From Candidatus Woesearchaeota archaeon (GTDB lineage: Archaea; Nanobdellota; Nanobdellia; Woesearchaeales; DSVV01), in the NCBI GenBank assembly GCA_018661705.1, contig JABJHR010000011.1:124001-188000 (forward strand): 64,000 bases of DNA, in the 5' to 3' direction. Shown here in pieces: positions 52,474-61,889 of the stretch. Below the pieces are notes generated by a model that saw only the letters and a list, made by a program, of their open reading frames with translations, did no database searches and was not told the DNA's origin. The number at the start of each line of letters is the position of its first letter. Position 1 is the first letter of the stretch. A program made the translations under genes and the position numbers.

Positions 52474-54462
52474 ATGGAATCAAACAACCTTGTAATAACA
52501 ATTTCATTTGCTGCGTTTTTAATAAAGCTCTTGCTATCCTTTTTTATCTATAAAACAAATACCAAAGCAACAGTAAATAGAATTTTTGCGATGATCTTTT
52601 TTTCACAAGCAATTTGGGATCTTGGCAAATCATTAATGTGGTTAACACATAATCCTGAACTAGCATTATTCTTTGGAAAATTATCATACATGGGATATAT
52701 GACGTCTGTTTTTATGTTCCCACACTTTTGTTGGGTATTTGTTAAGAAGCATAACATATTTAGAAAAAGCAAATGGATGGTTGCATTATGGTATTTACCA
52801 TTGATTATTATGATTGCAATGTTATGGAGCTCCCCATTAGTTATTGATCACCTTATTAGTCCTGCAGAAAGTAACTATGGTTATGGAATAGAACTTTGGG
52901 AATATAATTATGGAGCTGTTTATAATTATTTTTTCCTTTGGTTCCAAATTTTGCCATTTTTATACGGATTTGTATTATTTGTGCAATATTATTTTAAAAC
53001 AAAATTAATAGAATTAAAAGAAAGATTGCGATATTTAATACTTGGAACTAGCTTTCCAATCTTAATTGGAATTCCAACAGGCATTGTGTTACCTGCGCTA
53101 AGTTTTAGATTACCACCACACAACAACATATTAACAACCCTTATGAGTATTTTTATTGGAATTGCAATTATTAAATACAAATTTTTCAGCATAAGACCAA
53201 ACCGTGAAGAAGTAAATAAAAAAATAATTCATAGTGATATTGAAAAATATTATAGAACAAATTTAGGAGAGATCTATTTTGTGATTGGTAAAGAAAGTTT
53301 GGAAAGAGCTTATCATGTTTTCTTAGATGCATTAGCTAAAAAACGATATGGATTAGTAATCACAAACAGAAATCCAATAGAAATAAAACAAAAATATGGA
53401 TTAGTGAACACACCAATCGTTTGTATGACTGATTCAGAAACAGAACATGCAGCTGTTGGAAAACATGATTTAGAGCAGTTATATAGTACAATTGTAGAGT
53501 TTGCTAAAAAAGTAAAAGATTGTTACATTATGTTAGATGGGATCGATTATTTAATTAAACATAACAATATCCAAAAAGTTTCTCATATGTTAACTAAAAT
53601 AAAAAAAGAGATGGCAGAAAATAATTCCTGCTTAATTATCCCAGAAGATAAATTAAAGTTAAGTAAAAAAGAAAAATTACATTTGAAAAAAGAAGCTAGG
53701 TTAATACCAAAATGTATTGCACATGCAAGTATTGAAGCTCAACTATTAAAACAAATATCAAAACAAGGTCTCAAAAATAGAGAATTTATTATTTTAGGGT
53801 ATAATGAAACAAGTGAAGCAATTATTACTGAGTTTGAATCTAGAAATATTAAGTGCACAGTAGTTCATAATGATGAAATAGACATGTTTTATCCAAAAGG
53901 TTTAGTTAGATTTGTAAAAGGCGATCCTTTGAGCAGGAGAGTTTTATCACACCTTAAAGTTGATGATATAAATAAAGTAATCTTAGTTGTGTTAGATGAT
54001 GATTCTGATGCAATTTTAGCTGTTAACATTTTAAGACAATTAACAGATAAAGCCATGGTAATTTCAAATTTACATGATATTAATTTCTTAAAAGTTGCAC
54101 AAGATTCAGGAGCAAACTATGTTATTCCATCATCTACAATAGGTGGAAAATTACTTGCATTAGGAGTTAGTGCACCATCCATAGTAAAATGGATCATGGA
54201 TTCTATTACCTACAGAGAAAAGAAACACCAATTAGTAGAATTAGACATTGAAAAAGGTTCAAGACTAATTGGTAAAAGTATTTCTAATATTGATTATGTG
54301 CTACAAGGAGTTGCTCATGTATTAGCTGTACGTACTGGTGAGGTCTTTAGAGAGCTACCTGATGATGAATATATTGTTCAAGCAGATGACATACTAGTAT
54401 TAATCACATCTATGCAAAAGCATCATCTGAAGAAGCATATTGGGAAAAATGTGAAGAAGTAG
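52474..54462 (+). CDS. 7TM sensor - DUF835 - RCK protein without channel pore
   Basis: 662 residues. About seven TM helices at 1-240 resemble the N-terminal 7TM region of archaeal/bacterial histidine kinases. Residues 258-405 match DUF835 (YHVFLDALAKKRYGLVITNR, CYIMLDGIDYLIKHNN). Then an RCK/TrkA-N domain (about 430-555; FIILGYNETSEAIITEFESR, VLDDDSDAILAVNILRQL) and TrkA-C (575-655). The RCK part is closely related to that of the K+ channel 36 bases upstream, including the STIGGKLLALG segment. There is no pore filter or kinase core. It may sense at the membrane and gate the channel by RCK-RCK contact (inference). Confidence 0.82.
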   Translation: MESNNLVITISFAAFLIKLLLSFFIYKTNTKATVNRIFAMIFFSQAIWDLGKSLMWLTHNPELALFFGKLSYMGYMTSVFMFPHFCWVFVKKHNIFRKSKWMVALWYLPLIIMIAMLWSSPLVIDHLISPAESNYGYGIELWEYNYGAVYNYFFLWFQILPFLYGFVLFVQYYFKTKLIELKERLRYLILGTSFPILIGIPTGIVLPALSFRLPPHNNILTTLMSIFIGIAIIKYKFFSIRPNREEVNKKIIHSDIEKYYRTNLGEIYFVIGKESLERAYHVFLDALAKKRYGLVITNRNPIEIKQKYGLVNTPIVCMTDSETEHAAVGKHDLEQLYSTIVEFAKKVKDCYIMLDGIDYLIKHNNIQKVSHMLTKIKKEMAENNSCLIIPEDKLKLSKKEKLHLKKEARLIPKCIAHASIEAQLLKQISKQGLKNREFIILGYNETSEAIITEFESRNIKCTVVHNDEIDMFYPKGLVRFVKGDPLSRRVLSHLKVDDINKVILVVLDDDSDAILAVNILRQLTDKAMVISNLHDINFLKVAQDSGANYVIPSSTIGGKLLALGVSAPSIVKWIMDSITYREKKHQLVELDIEKGSRLIGKSISNIDYVLQGVAHVLAVRTGEVFRELPDDEYIVQADDILVLITSMQKHHLKKHIGKNVKK

Positions 54463-54530
54463 TTTTAAGTAGTAAGTTCTAAGTTTGAAGTGGGTTTGTT
54501 GTTAGTAAGTTTGAAGTGTATATTAAAAAA
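54463..54530 (+). repeat. Heptamer repeat, copy D (one arm)
   Basis: Reads AGTTTTA AGTAGTA AGTTCTA AGTTTGA AGTGGGT and further AGTAAGT units, like the left arm of copy C. No matching right arm is seen before the nurA gene. Confidence 0.5.
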
Positions 54531-54539
54531 AATAGATTC

Positions 54540-55673
54540 TTATTTCCTGTCCAACACATCATGGGCATCTAATGCCTTTAAACAAGAAGTTATATTCTTT
54601 TGGTCTTGTTGTTTTAGTGTTAAAAGTATTTTTGATTTAAGGAACTCTTTTTCTTGGTTAGGGATTCTTGCTAAGTGATCTGCTTTGATTAAACCATAAG
54701 GATAACCAGGGAAAGAATAATCATTAGAGTTCTTTACTAACAAAGTTAAAAGTTCTCCTAATTGTTCTTTATGAAATTGAGGTTTGTGTACTTCAAATCT
54801 GAAAATATATTCACTTGCTTGATTAAGTTTAAGAAATAACATCTCTACATTATGTTTAGGTTCTTCAATACTACAAACTGGATGATAATACCAATTTTCT
54901 TTTATATCATTCTTTACAGCCAAATAATTCAGGACATTAATTATGTTATTACCTTTCTCTGTTAACAAATTAGAGGTTTTACATAATCCAGTTATTAAAA
55001 CATTATTTGCAATAGCTTTTTCATATAACTCATCTAAATATTTAGTTTCATTTGTAAAAGTTGCTCTTAAATTCCCATCTAAAATAATAATTCCTTCATC
55101 TAGTTTTGAAATTAATTCTGTTGCTAACTTTATTTCAGCAAATCTTCTTGCAACATCCCCTAGTTTAGATATCTCTGCTCTATTTTCCCCCACCACCAAT
55201 GTTTTATCGAATGAAAACATCTCCAAGTCTTCTTTGCTTGGCAAAAAGTTATTCATTGCAGGGTCTGCTTTCTTATCTAAGAATAAATCAACCCCATAAA
55301 ATATTTTGCCATCTTTTATTTTAGTTTTTGCTAAGCAATAAAATTCTATTTTTTTATCAGCAATTGTTTTGTTGTCTTTAGTGATATTTGCATAAGTTCG
55401 AATGAAAAAAAGAGAAAAATTAGGAGCTCTTAATAATTCAGAAGAACCACCATCAATAAAACAAAGCTTTTTGTTAGTGGGAATAGAAGTTATTTGGTTT
55501 GTGGAGGGTTGGTTTGAGGTTATTTTGTTTGGGGTTTGGTTTGTAGCATTGATAATATGAAAGTTATCTTTAGAAATTGGCTTAGTGAAATAAGCTTTAT
55601 TTATTGGACTAAGCTTATCACCTTCTTTGTACTCAGTTACTGTGTTTATGTTGTTAAGGATCTCTTCATACAT
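54540..55673 (-). CDS. nurA: NurA-domain nuclease
   Basis: 377 residues. NurA works with the HerA helicase in DNA end resection. Motif I FIDGGSSELLRAPNF (Asp74), GIIILDGNLRATF (Asp near 198) and the C-terminal YGLIKADHLARIPNQEKEF are family features. HerA is not in this window. Residues 42-68 (NATNQTPNKITSNQPSTNQ) are low-complexity and are encoded by a G/T-rich stretch (55484-55545) that looks like the dispersed heptamer repeat, as if inserted in frame ahead of motif I. The start is an ATG facing the nadC gene. Confidence 0.82.
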   Translation of the reverse strand: MYEEILNNINTVTEYKEGDKLSPINKAYFTKPISKDNFHIINATNQTPNKITSNQPSTNQITSIPTNKKLCFIDGGSSELLRAPNFSLFFIRTYANITKDNKTIADKKIEFYCLAKTKIKDGKIFYGVDLFLDKKADPAMNNFLPSKEDLEMFSFDKTLVVGENRAEISKLGDVARRFAEIKLATELISKLDEGIIILDGNLRATFTNETKYLDELYEKAIANNVLITGLCKTSNLLTEKGNNIINVLNYLAVKNDIKENWYYHPVCSIEEPKHNVEMLFLKLNQASEYIFRFEVHKPQFHKEQLGELLTLLVKNSNDYSFPGYPYGLIKADHLARIPNQEKEFLKSKILLTLKQQDQKNITSCLKALDAHDVLDRK

Positions 55674-55779
55674 GATAATGGGGAATATGTTGTGATTTAT
55701 ATTTGTGATGGAAATTTTTGTGAGATCGTCTCCAAAACAATCAAAACATATATAAATCCCTTCTCTAACTTTTACTTAG

Positions 55780-56955
55780 ATGGTTAAGAAAAAGCCTAAG
55801 AGTGGGAAAAAGGCTGTTAAAAGTAAAAAAGTTTCTAAAGCTAAGAAGAAAGTAGTTAAAAAACCAATTAAAAAAGTTATTAAGAAAAAGATTATAAAAA
55901 AGAAAACAACCAAATCTAAAAAAACTTCTAATAAGAAAACATCTAAGAAAAAACCAATAAAGAAAACAGAGAAAAAAACAATAAAAAAGAAAACTTCTAA
56001 ACCCAAAAAGAAAACAAAATTAAAATTAACACCAAAAGTAGATGATAGTATTAAGAACTCAGTTCATCTTATTGAATTAGCATTTAGTGAAGACTTAGGG
56101 AAAGAAGGAGACATTACTTCTATTGCGACAATTCCTAAAAGTAAAAAAGTAAAGGCACAAATTAGAGTAAAAGAACATTGTGTTTTATGTGGAATTGATC
56201 TTGCGCAGAAAAGTATTGAAGTTTATGAAAAAAAAGCAAAGATTAAACCAAAAGATAGAGTTAAATTTGAAATATTAATGAGAGATGGTTCATTTTTGCA
56301 GAAGAATGAAGTTGTTGCAACAATTGAAGGACCTGCACAAACAATTTTAGCTTGTGAAAGAATAATTCTTAACTTTATAGCAAGATTAAGTGGAATTTCT
56401 AGCATTACAAACAGATTTGTAACAAAACTAATGATGCACGGTGTTCAATTATTAGACACAAGAAAAACATTGGGTGGATATAGAGAATTAGAAAAGTATG
56501 CAGTTCGTGTGGGAGGAGGTACAAACCATAGAACTGGATTGTATGATATGTTTTTAATCAAAGATAACCATGTTCATATTGCTGGAAGTATTAAGAAAGC
56601 AGTTGATGCTGCAATTAAAGTAAAGAAAACAGCAAAAGAGAAAAATATCAAGAATGCAGAAATAGAATTAGAAGTTGAATCACTAAAACAAGTTGATGAA
56701 TTATTAAGACTGAAAAATTTACCAGATATTGTGATGTTAGACAATCTAAGCTATGAAGAAATGGAGATTGCTGTTGATAAAATCAGGAAAAAATCAAAAT
56801 TAGCTAAAAAAGACATGAAAATAGAAGCTTCAGGTGGTATAAGGCTAGAAAACATCATAGAAGTAGCTAAATGCGGCGTAGATATGATTTCTGTTGGTTC
56901 TGCCCTTACTTTAGGTGCAAAACCAATTGATTTTACAGTGGATATAATAGATTGA
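55780..56955 (+). CDS. nadC: Nicotinate-nucleotide pyrophosphorylase (quinolinate phosphoribosyltransferase) with lysine-rich N-terminal tail
   Basis: 391 residues. Converts quinolinate and PRPP to nicotinate mononucleotide. The catalytic core starts near residue 88 (HLIELAFSEDLGKEGDITS) and has LLDTRKTLGGYRELEKYAV, HRTGLYDMFLIKDNH and ASGGIRLENI. The first ~85 residues are almost only Lys with Ser/Thr/Pro, histone-H1-like, and are not part of the usual enzyme. ACATATATAAATCCC about 28 bases upstream is the promoter, giving a leaderless start. A broken copy of this 5' region occurs at 63537. With NadM it supplies NAD. Confidence 0.93.
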   Translation: MVKKKPKSGKKAVKSKKVSKAKKKVVKKPIKKVIKKKIIKKKTTKSKKTSNKKTSKKKPIKKTEKKTIKKKTSKPKKKTKLKLTPKVDDSIKNSVHLIELAFSEDLGKEGDITSIATIPKSKKVKAQIRVKEHCVLCGIDLAQKSIEVYEKKAKIKPKDRVKFEILMRDGSFLQKNEVVATIEGPAQTILACERIILNFIARLSGISSITNRFVTKLMMHGVQLLDTRKTLGGYRELEKYAVRVGGGTNHRTGLYDMFLIKDNHVHIAGSIKKAVDAAIKVKKTAKEKNIKNAEIELEVESLKQVDELLRLKNLPDIVMLDNLSYEEMEIAVDKIRKKSKLAKKDMKIEASGGIRLENIIEVAKCGVDMISVGSALTLGAKPIDFTVDIID

Positions 56956-57108
56956 GACTAATATATTCTAAAGAAGGTAATTAATTGATATATTCATAGT
57001 AGAGTTCTGTTTATTTATAAATAAACTGCCAACAAAAACATTGTAACCCCTTATAAGTAGTTAAAAGTAGAAAGATTTATAAATAGAAAGTATCTGAATA
57101 AGGATACA

Positions 57109-59454
57109 GTGAGGCTAAAAGATCGAATTATGGATTGGTGGATTTCTAGACAAGTTTTAGGCAGTGATGAGACTAGATCAACTGATTCCATAATGCATGA
57201 TGAAGTTGTTAACGGAGCCAGATTAAAACATCTCAAAGTTGGAGAAAATGTACCATCATCCCAAGATATCATTTCTGATGTTAGAATTGAAGAAATTAGA
57301 AAGGAAGTTGAACAAACATTAAATAGAGAAGTTAATAAATCAATAAGAGAATCTACAATTGTAACCTATGATTTAAAAGATTCTTATTCAAATGATACGA
57401 CAAGTTTAGAACTAAAAGCAGATTTAGAAGTAACTCTAAATGAATTTCAAAGTAAGATTAAACGGAAACATCTTTGGCAAAAATTCTCAGATAGTTTATT
57501 AAATTTTGAAGTTAAAAATAGTCCACCAAATTCTAATAAGATATTAGATCAAGCAACCATACACCCAGATCAAATAATTGGTGGTAAAAAATATGATATA
57601 AATCTATTAGAAAAAGCAGTATTAGAAGGAAAAGCAGATGCAGAGATCTATAGATTATTAGGCCACTACCATATAGATTTTGAGCAAAAAAAAGATTCTC
57701 CATTAAGAAACTTTCCAACTGCAAGAAATGAAAAAGATGGTATTTATAGTCCAGGCTTTACTATGGTAGGGAATACAATAAAAATACCTAATAAAACCAT
57801 TAAATTATGGATAGAAGCTTTAAATAAAGGTCAAGTTAATGCTCAATTATTGTATGACATGGTTTCAATACTACCTGATGAAACAACCAATAAATCACTT
57901 CCAGAAGAGGTTTATGAGAATACAATTGATAAAGGTATTGCAGATGAAACAATATTTTCTGCTTTAGCATGGCATTATTTTGAAAGAAGAAAGAAGAAAA
58001 AATTGAGAAGATTATTTTCAAGAATACCTGAGATTGAATCAATATCTAAAAAAAAACTTTTAAGGAATTTAAGTTTAGAATATGATTTAAATATTAATTT
58101 AAGAGATAGAGATAAAAGAAAAAATAACTCAATCTGGAATTTTAAAATGTTAACCCCATTTAATAGAGAAGGTTTACTTACCAAAATGGAATTAACATTG
58201 ACAGATCTGATTGATTCAAATTTATGGTCTATTAAAAGAATAGAAGTAAGGAAACAAATTTACGAAGCAGTAGATAATAACCAAATTAATGCATCAACAT
58301 TAATGATGGCTTATTCTTTACATAAATCAGAAGTTTGTGTTGAAGGATTATTATATCTTGCTAACAAAGAGAGTACAACAGATTATAGGGCATTTCAATT
58401 TTTGGCAGAGATTTCTAAGGATGAAAACAGAGCAATCAAAGGAAAAAGAGAAGAAAATTTCCTAAAGATGTTAATTGACCAGGCAATTGCAAATGACGAA
58501 TTCAAACCAATGTTAGATGTACATAGAAAAGCAACAAAAACAACAATGATCATTGGAAGAGATTATTTATTATCTCATACCTTGATAATAAAGAAAGGAA
58601 AAACAACCTTTGATTCTGAAAAAAGAAGTTTGGATGAATTAGAAGCAATTGTTGGTGATGAAGTAAAACTACCTAAGTATATTGCGCACTTTGAACACAA
58701 CGGTGATCATTATTATGCAATGGTTAAGGCAGAGGGACAAACATTAACAGAACTTTTAGCAAAACAACAACCAAAACCAGAAACATATAGTCAGATTCTT
58801 TCTACGATGGCTAAAATTCATGTCCTATATCCAATTGAAAAAGAAGATAACGAATTAATGAGAGATAAATTTGATAAAAGAATTAATGACATGGAGCTCT
58901 CTGAAGAGTTTAGAGAATCATGTGAACCAATGTTAGAAGTATTACTAAACTCAAGAAATTGGTGTTATAATAATGATTCAACAACAGACAATTGGATACT
59001 TCTTGAAGACGAAGAGGTAATGTTAATAGACACAGAGTATAAAGGAAGTTGCCCTTATGCATATGAAATTGCACAATTCCTAAATTTTGTTCCACACATG
59101 GATTTTAAAGATAGAATAAGTACTGTAAAGAATTATGTAAAATTAGTTAATGCTTGGTGTGAAAAAGATGGTAAAGAAGATAAGAAAATAAAAGATGAAG
59201 ATCAATTTTTATTAGAATACTGCAATGGTGTAGTCTACAGAGCAATAACAAGCAGCCCTTATTTTGCTGGAATAGGAAGATATGAAGATGAAGAAAATGT
59301 TCGAAATACAGGAATAGAAATGATTGATCACATGTTAGAAAAAGGAATGATAAAAGAAAATCAACAAGAACAATATAAACAAATTAAAAAAACATTAGAA
59401 GAATATATACCAAAAAAAGAAGAGAAAAAAGAAGAAAACGTATATTACATTTAA
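57109..59454 (+). CDS. Helical-repeat protein with C-terminal aminoglycoside-phosphotransferase-like kinase fold
   Basis: 781 residues from GTG 57109, about 30 bases after TTTATAAATA; ATG 57130 is an alternative. The N-terminal ~480 residues are helical (TPR/ARM-like impression: LEKAVLEGKADAEIYRLLGH, WIEALNKGQVNAQLLYDM). The C-terminus (about 520-720) resembles APH/choline-kinase folds: YIAHFEHNGDHYYAMVKAEG as the hinge region, DSTTDNWILLEDEE near 622 where the family has H-x-D-x(4)-N, and LIDTEYKGSCPYAYEIAQFL for the DFG-like Asp. The catalytic-loop His is replaced. Substrate unknown; it could be a pseudokinase. Confidence 0.72.
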   Translation: MRLKDRIMDWWISRQVLGSDETRSTDSIMHDEVVNGARLKHLKVGENVPSSQDIISDVRIEEIRKEVEQTLNREVNKSIRESTIVTYDLKDSYSNDTTSLELKADLEVTLNEFQSKIKRKHLWQKFSDSLLNFEVKNSPPNSNKILDQATIHPDQIIGGKKYDINLLEKAVLEGKADAEIYRLLGHYHIDFEQKKDSPLRNFPTARNEKDGIYSPGFTMVGNTIKIPNKTIKLWIEALNKGQVNAQLLYDMVSILPDETTNKSLPEEVYENTIDKGIADETIFSALAWHYFERRKKKKLRRLFSRIPEIESISKKKLLRNLSLEYDLNINLRDRDKRKNNSIWNFKMLTPFNREGLLTKMELTLTDLIDSNLWSIKRIEVRKQIYEAVDNNQINASTLMMAYSLHKSEVCVEGLLYLANKESTTDYRAFQFLAEISKDENRAIKGKREENFLKMLIDQAIANDEFKPMLDVHRKATKTTMIIGRDYLLSHTLIIKKGKTTFDSEKRSLDELEAIVGDEVKLPKYIAHFEHNGDHYYAMVKAEGQTLTELLAKQQPKPETYSQILSTMAKIHVLYPIEKEDNELMRDKFDKRINDMELSEEFRESCEPMLEVLLNSRNWCYNNDSTTDNWILLEDEEVMLIDTEYKGSCPYAYEIAQFLNFVPHMDFKDRISTVKNYVKLVNAWCEKDGKEDKKIKDEDQFLLEYCNGVVYRAITSSPYFAGIGRYEDEENVRNTGIEMIDHMLEKGMIKENQQEQYKQIKKTLEEYIPKKEEKKEENVYYI

Positions 59455-59457
59455 AAA

Positions 59458-60390
59458 TTATTTTATTAGTGAATCTAATGAATAAGAAATTTGAGCACTA
59501 CCGGCTGTACTAATTAATCTAACATTTTCTGCAAGATAATGTAAAACAACATTCCCTTCTCCTTTTTCTTTTTCTAAGATAAGTGGCATTTTCTTAAGCA
59601 TTAACTCATCCCTCCTTGTATTAATATCTGCTAACATTTTAATATCGTTCTTAAAAAACATTTCATAAAAAAGTCTGTATAAAGAAATAACTTCATTGAA
59701 ATATTCTAAAACAGACTTGTTAATTTTATACTTCTTTTTTGAATCAAGATATTGACTTAAATAATAAAAATTATTTTTTATCATCATTGCCCGTACAAGA
59801 ATAAAATAAGCAGATTGACTTTTTAGTTCGCCATAAATAGATTTTTTTACCAACATTCGCCTACAAAAAGAGGCAAATCTGTGAATATTTTTGTGTAAAT
59901 CTGAAATTTGCTTAAAATTAAGTGGTTTATTTTTTTTAAGATTATCATAAATAAGTTCTGCCATTGAAATAGTTAACAAAAAAACCTTTCTTGATAAAAT
60001 ATTAAATTCTTCTTCCAAAGGTTCAGAAACACATTTAATATGACAAGAATTATCTTTCTGATCAAGTATTTCAAAACCTAAAAGTAAATCAACCTCTTTT
60101 TGAATAATTATAATAGTTTGTGCCTTATCAAATTCTAATCTAAGTTCATCTACCCCGGAGATATAAAGTGCTCTTATTGCTTGTCTAACATACCTAGGAT
60201 CAGAAGAAAATAATTTGTAGTTCAAACTTTTCCCCTGTAAATCTTTTTTAGTAGCATTTATAATTAAAGAAGAATCCTCTTCAAGAACATCTATTTCATC
60301 GCCTTGTTGAACACCTATTTTCTTTACCCATTTAGTTGGTAGACTTACAGTTAATGTATTTTGACCAACTTTGTTGACTTTTCTTTTCAT
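59458..60390 (-). CDS. AbrB-PhoU type regulator (phosphate uptake regulator)
   Basis: 310 residues from ATG 60390, about 27 bases after GTATTTATAC on the coding strand; a slightly longer frame is disfavoured. Residues 1-50 are a SpoVT/AbrB-like DNA-binding domain (KVNKVGQNTLTVSLPTKWVK, then GVQQGDEIDVLEE). The rest is a PhoU-like helical bundle. This is the archaeal form linked to phosphate-transport regulation. No pst genes are in the window. It is divergent from the lrp gene. Confidence 0.85.
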   Translation of the reverse strand: MKRKVNKVGQNTLTVSLPTKWVKKIGVQQGDEIDVLEEDSSLIINATKKDLQGKSLNYKLFSSDPRYVRQAIRALYISGVDELRLEFDKAQTIIIIQKEVDLLLGFEILDQKDNSCHIKCVSEPLEEEFNILSRKVFLLTISMAELIYDNLKKNKPLNFKQISDLHKNIHRFASFCRRMLVKKSIYGELKSQSAYFILVRAMMIKNNFYYLSQYLDSKKKYKINKSVLEYFNEVISLYRLFYEMFFKNDIKMLADINTRRDELMLKKMPLILEKEKGEGNVVLHYLAENVRLISTAGSAQISYSLDSLIK

Positions 60391-60431
60391 ATTACATAAT
60401 AAACAAAGCAAGTATAAATACTTTTCGGAAA

Positions 60432-60447
60432 GTAATTATGTAATTAC
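60432..60447. promoter_or_regulatory. Palindromic operator candidate between phoU-like and lrp genes
   Basis: GTAATTA-TG-TAATTAC is a perfect 7-bp inverted repeat with a 2-base centre, upstream of the lrp TATA (TATATATATT, about 60471-60482). It could be an Lrp or AbrB-PhoU site. Confidence 0.4.
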
Positions 60448-60517
60448 CAGTAATAATTATAATTGGCAAAAGTATATATATTTCCGTGTCAATACTATAC
60501 CTTGTAGAAAAAGAGGG

Positions 60518-60553
60518 ATGGAAACATTCCAAGAAAGATTAGAAAAATGTTAA
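60518..60553 (+). CDS. Possible 11-residue upstream ORF in the lrp leader
   Basis: METFQERLEKC then stop, inside the roughly 70-base leader between the lrp TATA and its ATG. An AGAGGG run touches the ATG, too close for a normal ribosome binding site. It may be chance or a small leader peptide. Confidence 0.2.
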   Translation: METFQERLEKC

Positions 60554-60578
60554 GAAATGAAAAATAGATAGAACAACA

Positions 60579-61040
60579 ATGAAAAAAAACGAAGCAAACA
60601 TATTGACACATTTAAGAAGGAATGCAAGAGAATCATTAGTAAAAATAAAAGATAACACAGGAATGCCATTATCAACAATTTATGATAAGTTAAGAAAGTT
60701 AGAAGAAAATTATATTAAAAAGCACACAAGCCTGTTGGATTTTGAAAAGCTTGGTTTTAAAACAAGAGCTAACATTGCAATCAGTGTTGAAAAAAATGAC
60801 AGGGAACCATTATTAAAATTCATTAAAGAATGTGCATTTGTAAACACAGCTAATAAAATAAATCATGAATTTGATTTTATGATCGAAGGCGTGTTTAAAG
60901 ATTATGAACACATGAAATTATTCATAGAAGAATTAGATGAAAAATTCAAAATCAAAGATACGCAAATTCACCATTTACTAGAATGTATCAAACATGAAGA
61001 GTTGTTAAGTGACACAGAACATGTTAAACATTTAAAATAA
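60579..61040 (+). CDS. Lrp/AsnC-family transcriptional regulator
   Basis: 153 residues. N-terminal HTH (LTHLRRNARESLVKIKDNTG, PLSTIYDKLRKLEE) and C-terminal RAM-like domain (TRANIAISVE, FDFMIEGVFKDYEHMKLFIE). Lrp regulators respond to amino acids. It lies 48 bases before the cupin gene start and could control that operon or itself through the palindrome at 60432. A degraded copy of its 3' end is at 63730. Confidence 0.88.
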   Translation: MKKNEANILTHLRRNARESLVKIKDNTGMPLSTIYDKLRKLEENYIKKHTSLLDFEKLGFKTRANIAISVEKNDREPLLKFIKECAFVNTANKINHEFDFMIEGVFKDYEHMKLFIEELDEKFKIKDTQIHHLLECIKHEELLSDTEHVKHLK

Positions 61041-61088
61041 TGTTCTAAAAAATTAGGAAGTTAAATAGCGAGAGCTATGGAGGAAAAA

Positions 61089-61889
61089 ATGAAACCAAAA
61101 ACAAAAAGACCACATGTTAAAAAACATATTTCATATTTAGCTACTAATCTAGAGCTAAATAAAAATTTTATTACGAAAGAAAGAATAAATTACTGCTTAG
61201 AAAAAGGTGTTTGGAAGAGAAACACATTAGAAAAAAGATTAAGAATTACTACAGAAGAATATTGTCAAGGACACATAATAGAATCATATGGAAGATCTGA
61301 AGAAGGTTATAGTGGAATTTTATTACACCTAGGATTAAAAGAACCAACAAGTAACTTTTCTGTAGCATATTTGCCTTTTGGCCTCCATAGCATCCAAGGA
61401 AAATCAGAAGATGCAATGTTTGTTAAAGAATCAACAAGAATTATAGAAGGAAATAAAGTATACCGTATTGAAGAAGATTCATTTCTTTTTTTTGAAAATC
61501 CTGGATCTTATTCTATTTTTGTACCAATGCCAACAATAATTACGAGGTTTGGTGAACAAGAAAAGATCGAAGGTATTGAATCACAAAAAGAATATTCTCT
61601 GGAAGAAAAAACATTAACTTGCCAATGGGCACTTATGGGATTCCAAAAAAATTCTATAATTCGCCCACATATTCACGAACACAAAGACGAATTTTTTTAT
61701 TTTATGGATCCAGTTGATGTCAATTTAGGGGATGAAAACCCAAGAAAAACTGATTACAAAAAAACAGATGGTTTTGTTGAAGTTCCAAAAGGAACAATTC
61801 ATTCTTTTAGAAATAATTATGGCAATACACTTTTCCATTCTTTAAATTTGCCAGACGTACAAGATGATAGCAGGAGGTTAGAAAAATGA
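61089..61889 (+). CDS. Cupin-domain protein
   Basis: 266 residues from ATG 61089, chosen because GGAGG sits seven bases before it; an ATG at 61077 overlaps that site. The C-terminal cupin has SIIRPHIHEHKDEFFYFMDP near 190 and FVEVPKGTIHSFRNN near 238, the two metal-binding motifs (H-x-H-x(4)-E and G-x(3)-H). The N-terminal half is unique and has a second beta-rich region. The stop overlaps the next start (ATGA). Substrate unknown; operon partners suggest phosphorylated small molecules or sugars. Confidence 0.78.
   Translation: MKPKTKRPHVKKHISYLATNLELNKNFITKERINYCLEKGVWKRNTLEKRLRITTEEYCQGHIIESYGRSEEGYSGILLHLGLKEPTSNFSVAYLPFGLHSIQGKSEDAMFVKESTRIIEGNKVYRIEEDSFLFFENPGSYSIFVPMPTIITRFGEQEKIEGIESQKEYSLEEKTLTCQWALMGFQKNSIIRPHIHEHKDEFFYFMDPVDVNLGDENPRKTDYKKTDGFVEVPKGTIHSFRNNYGNTLFHSLNLPDVQDDSRRLEK

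Noticed and set aside
60505-60530. CRISPR-like sequence ending GGATGGAAAC
   Set aside because: Only one copy, no repeat-spacer periodicity, and no cas genes in the window.
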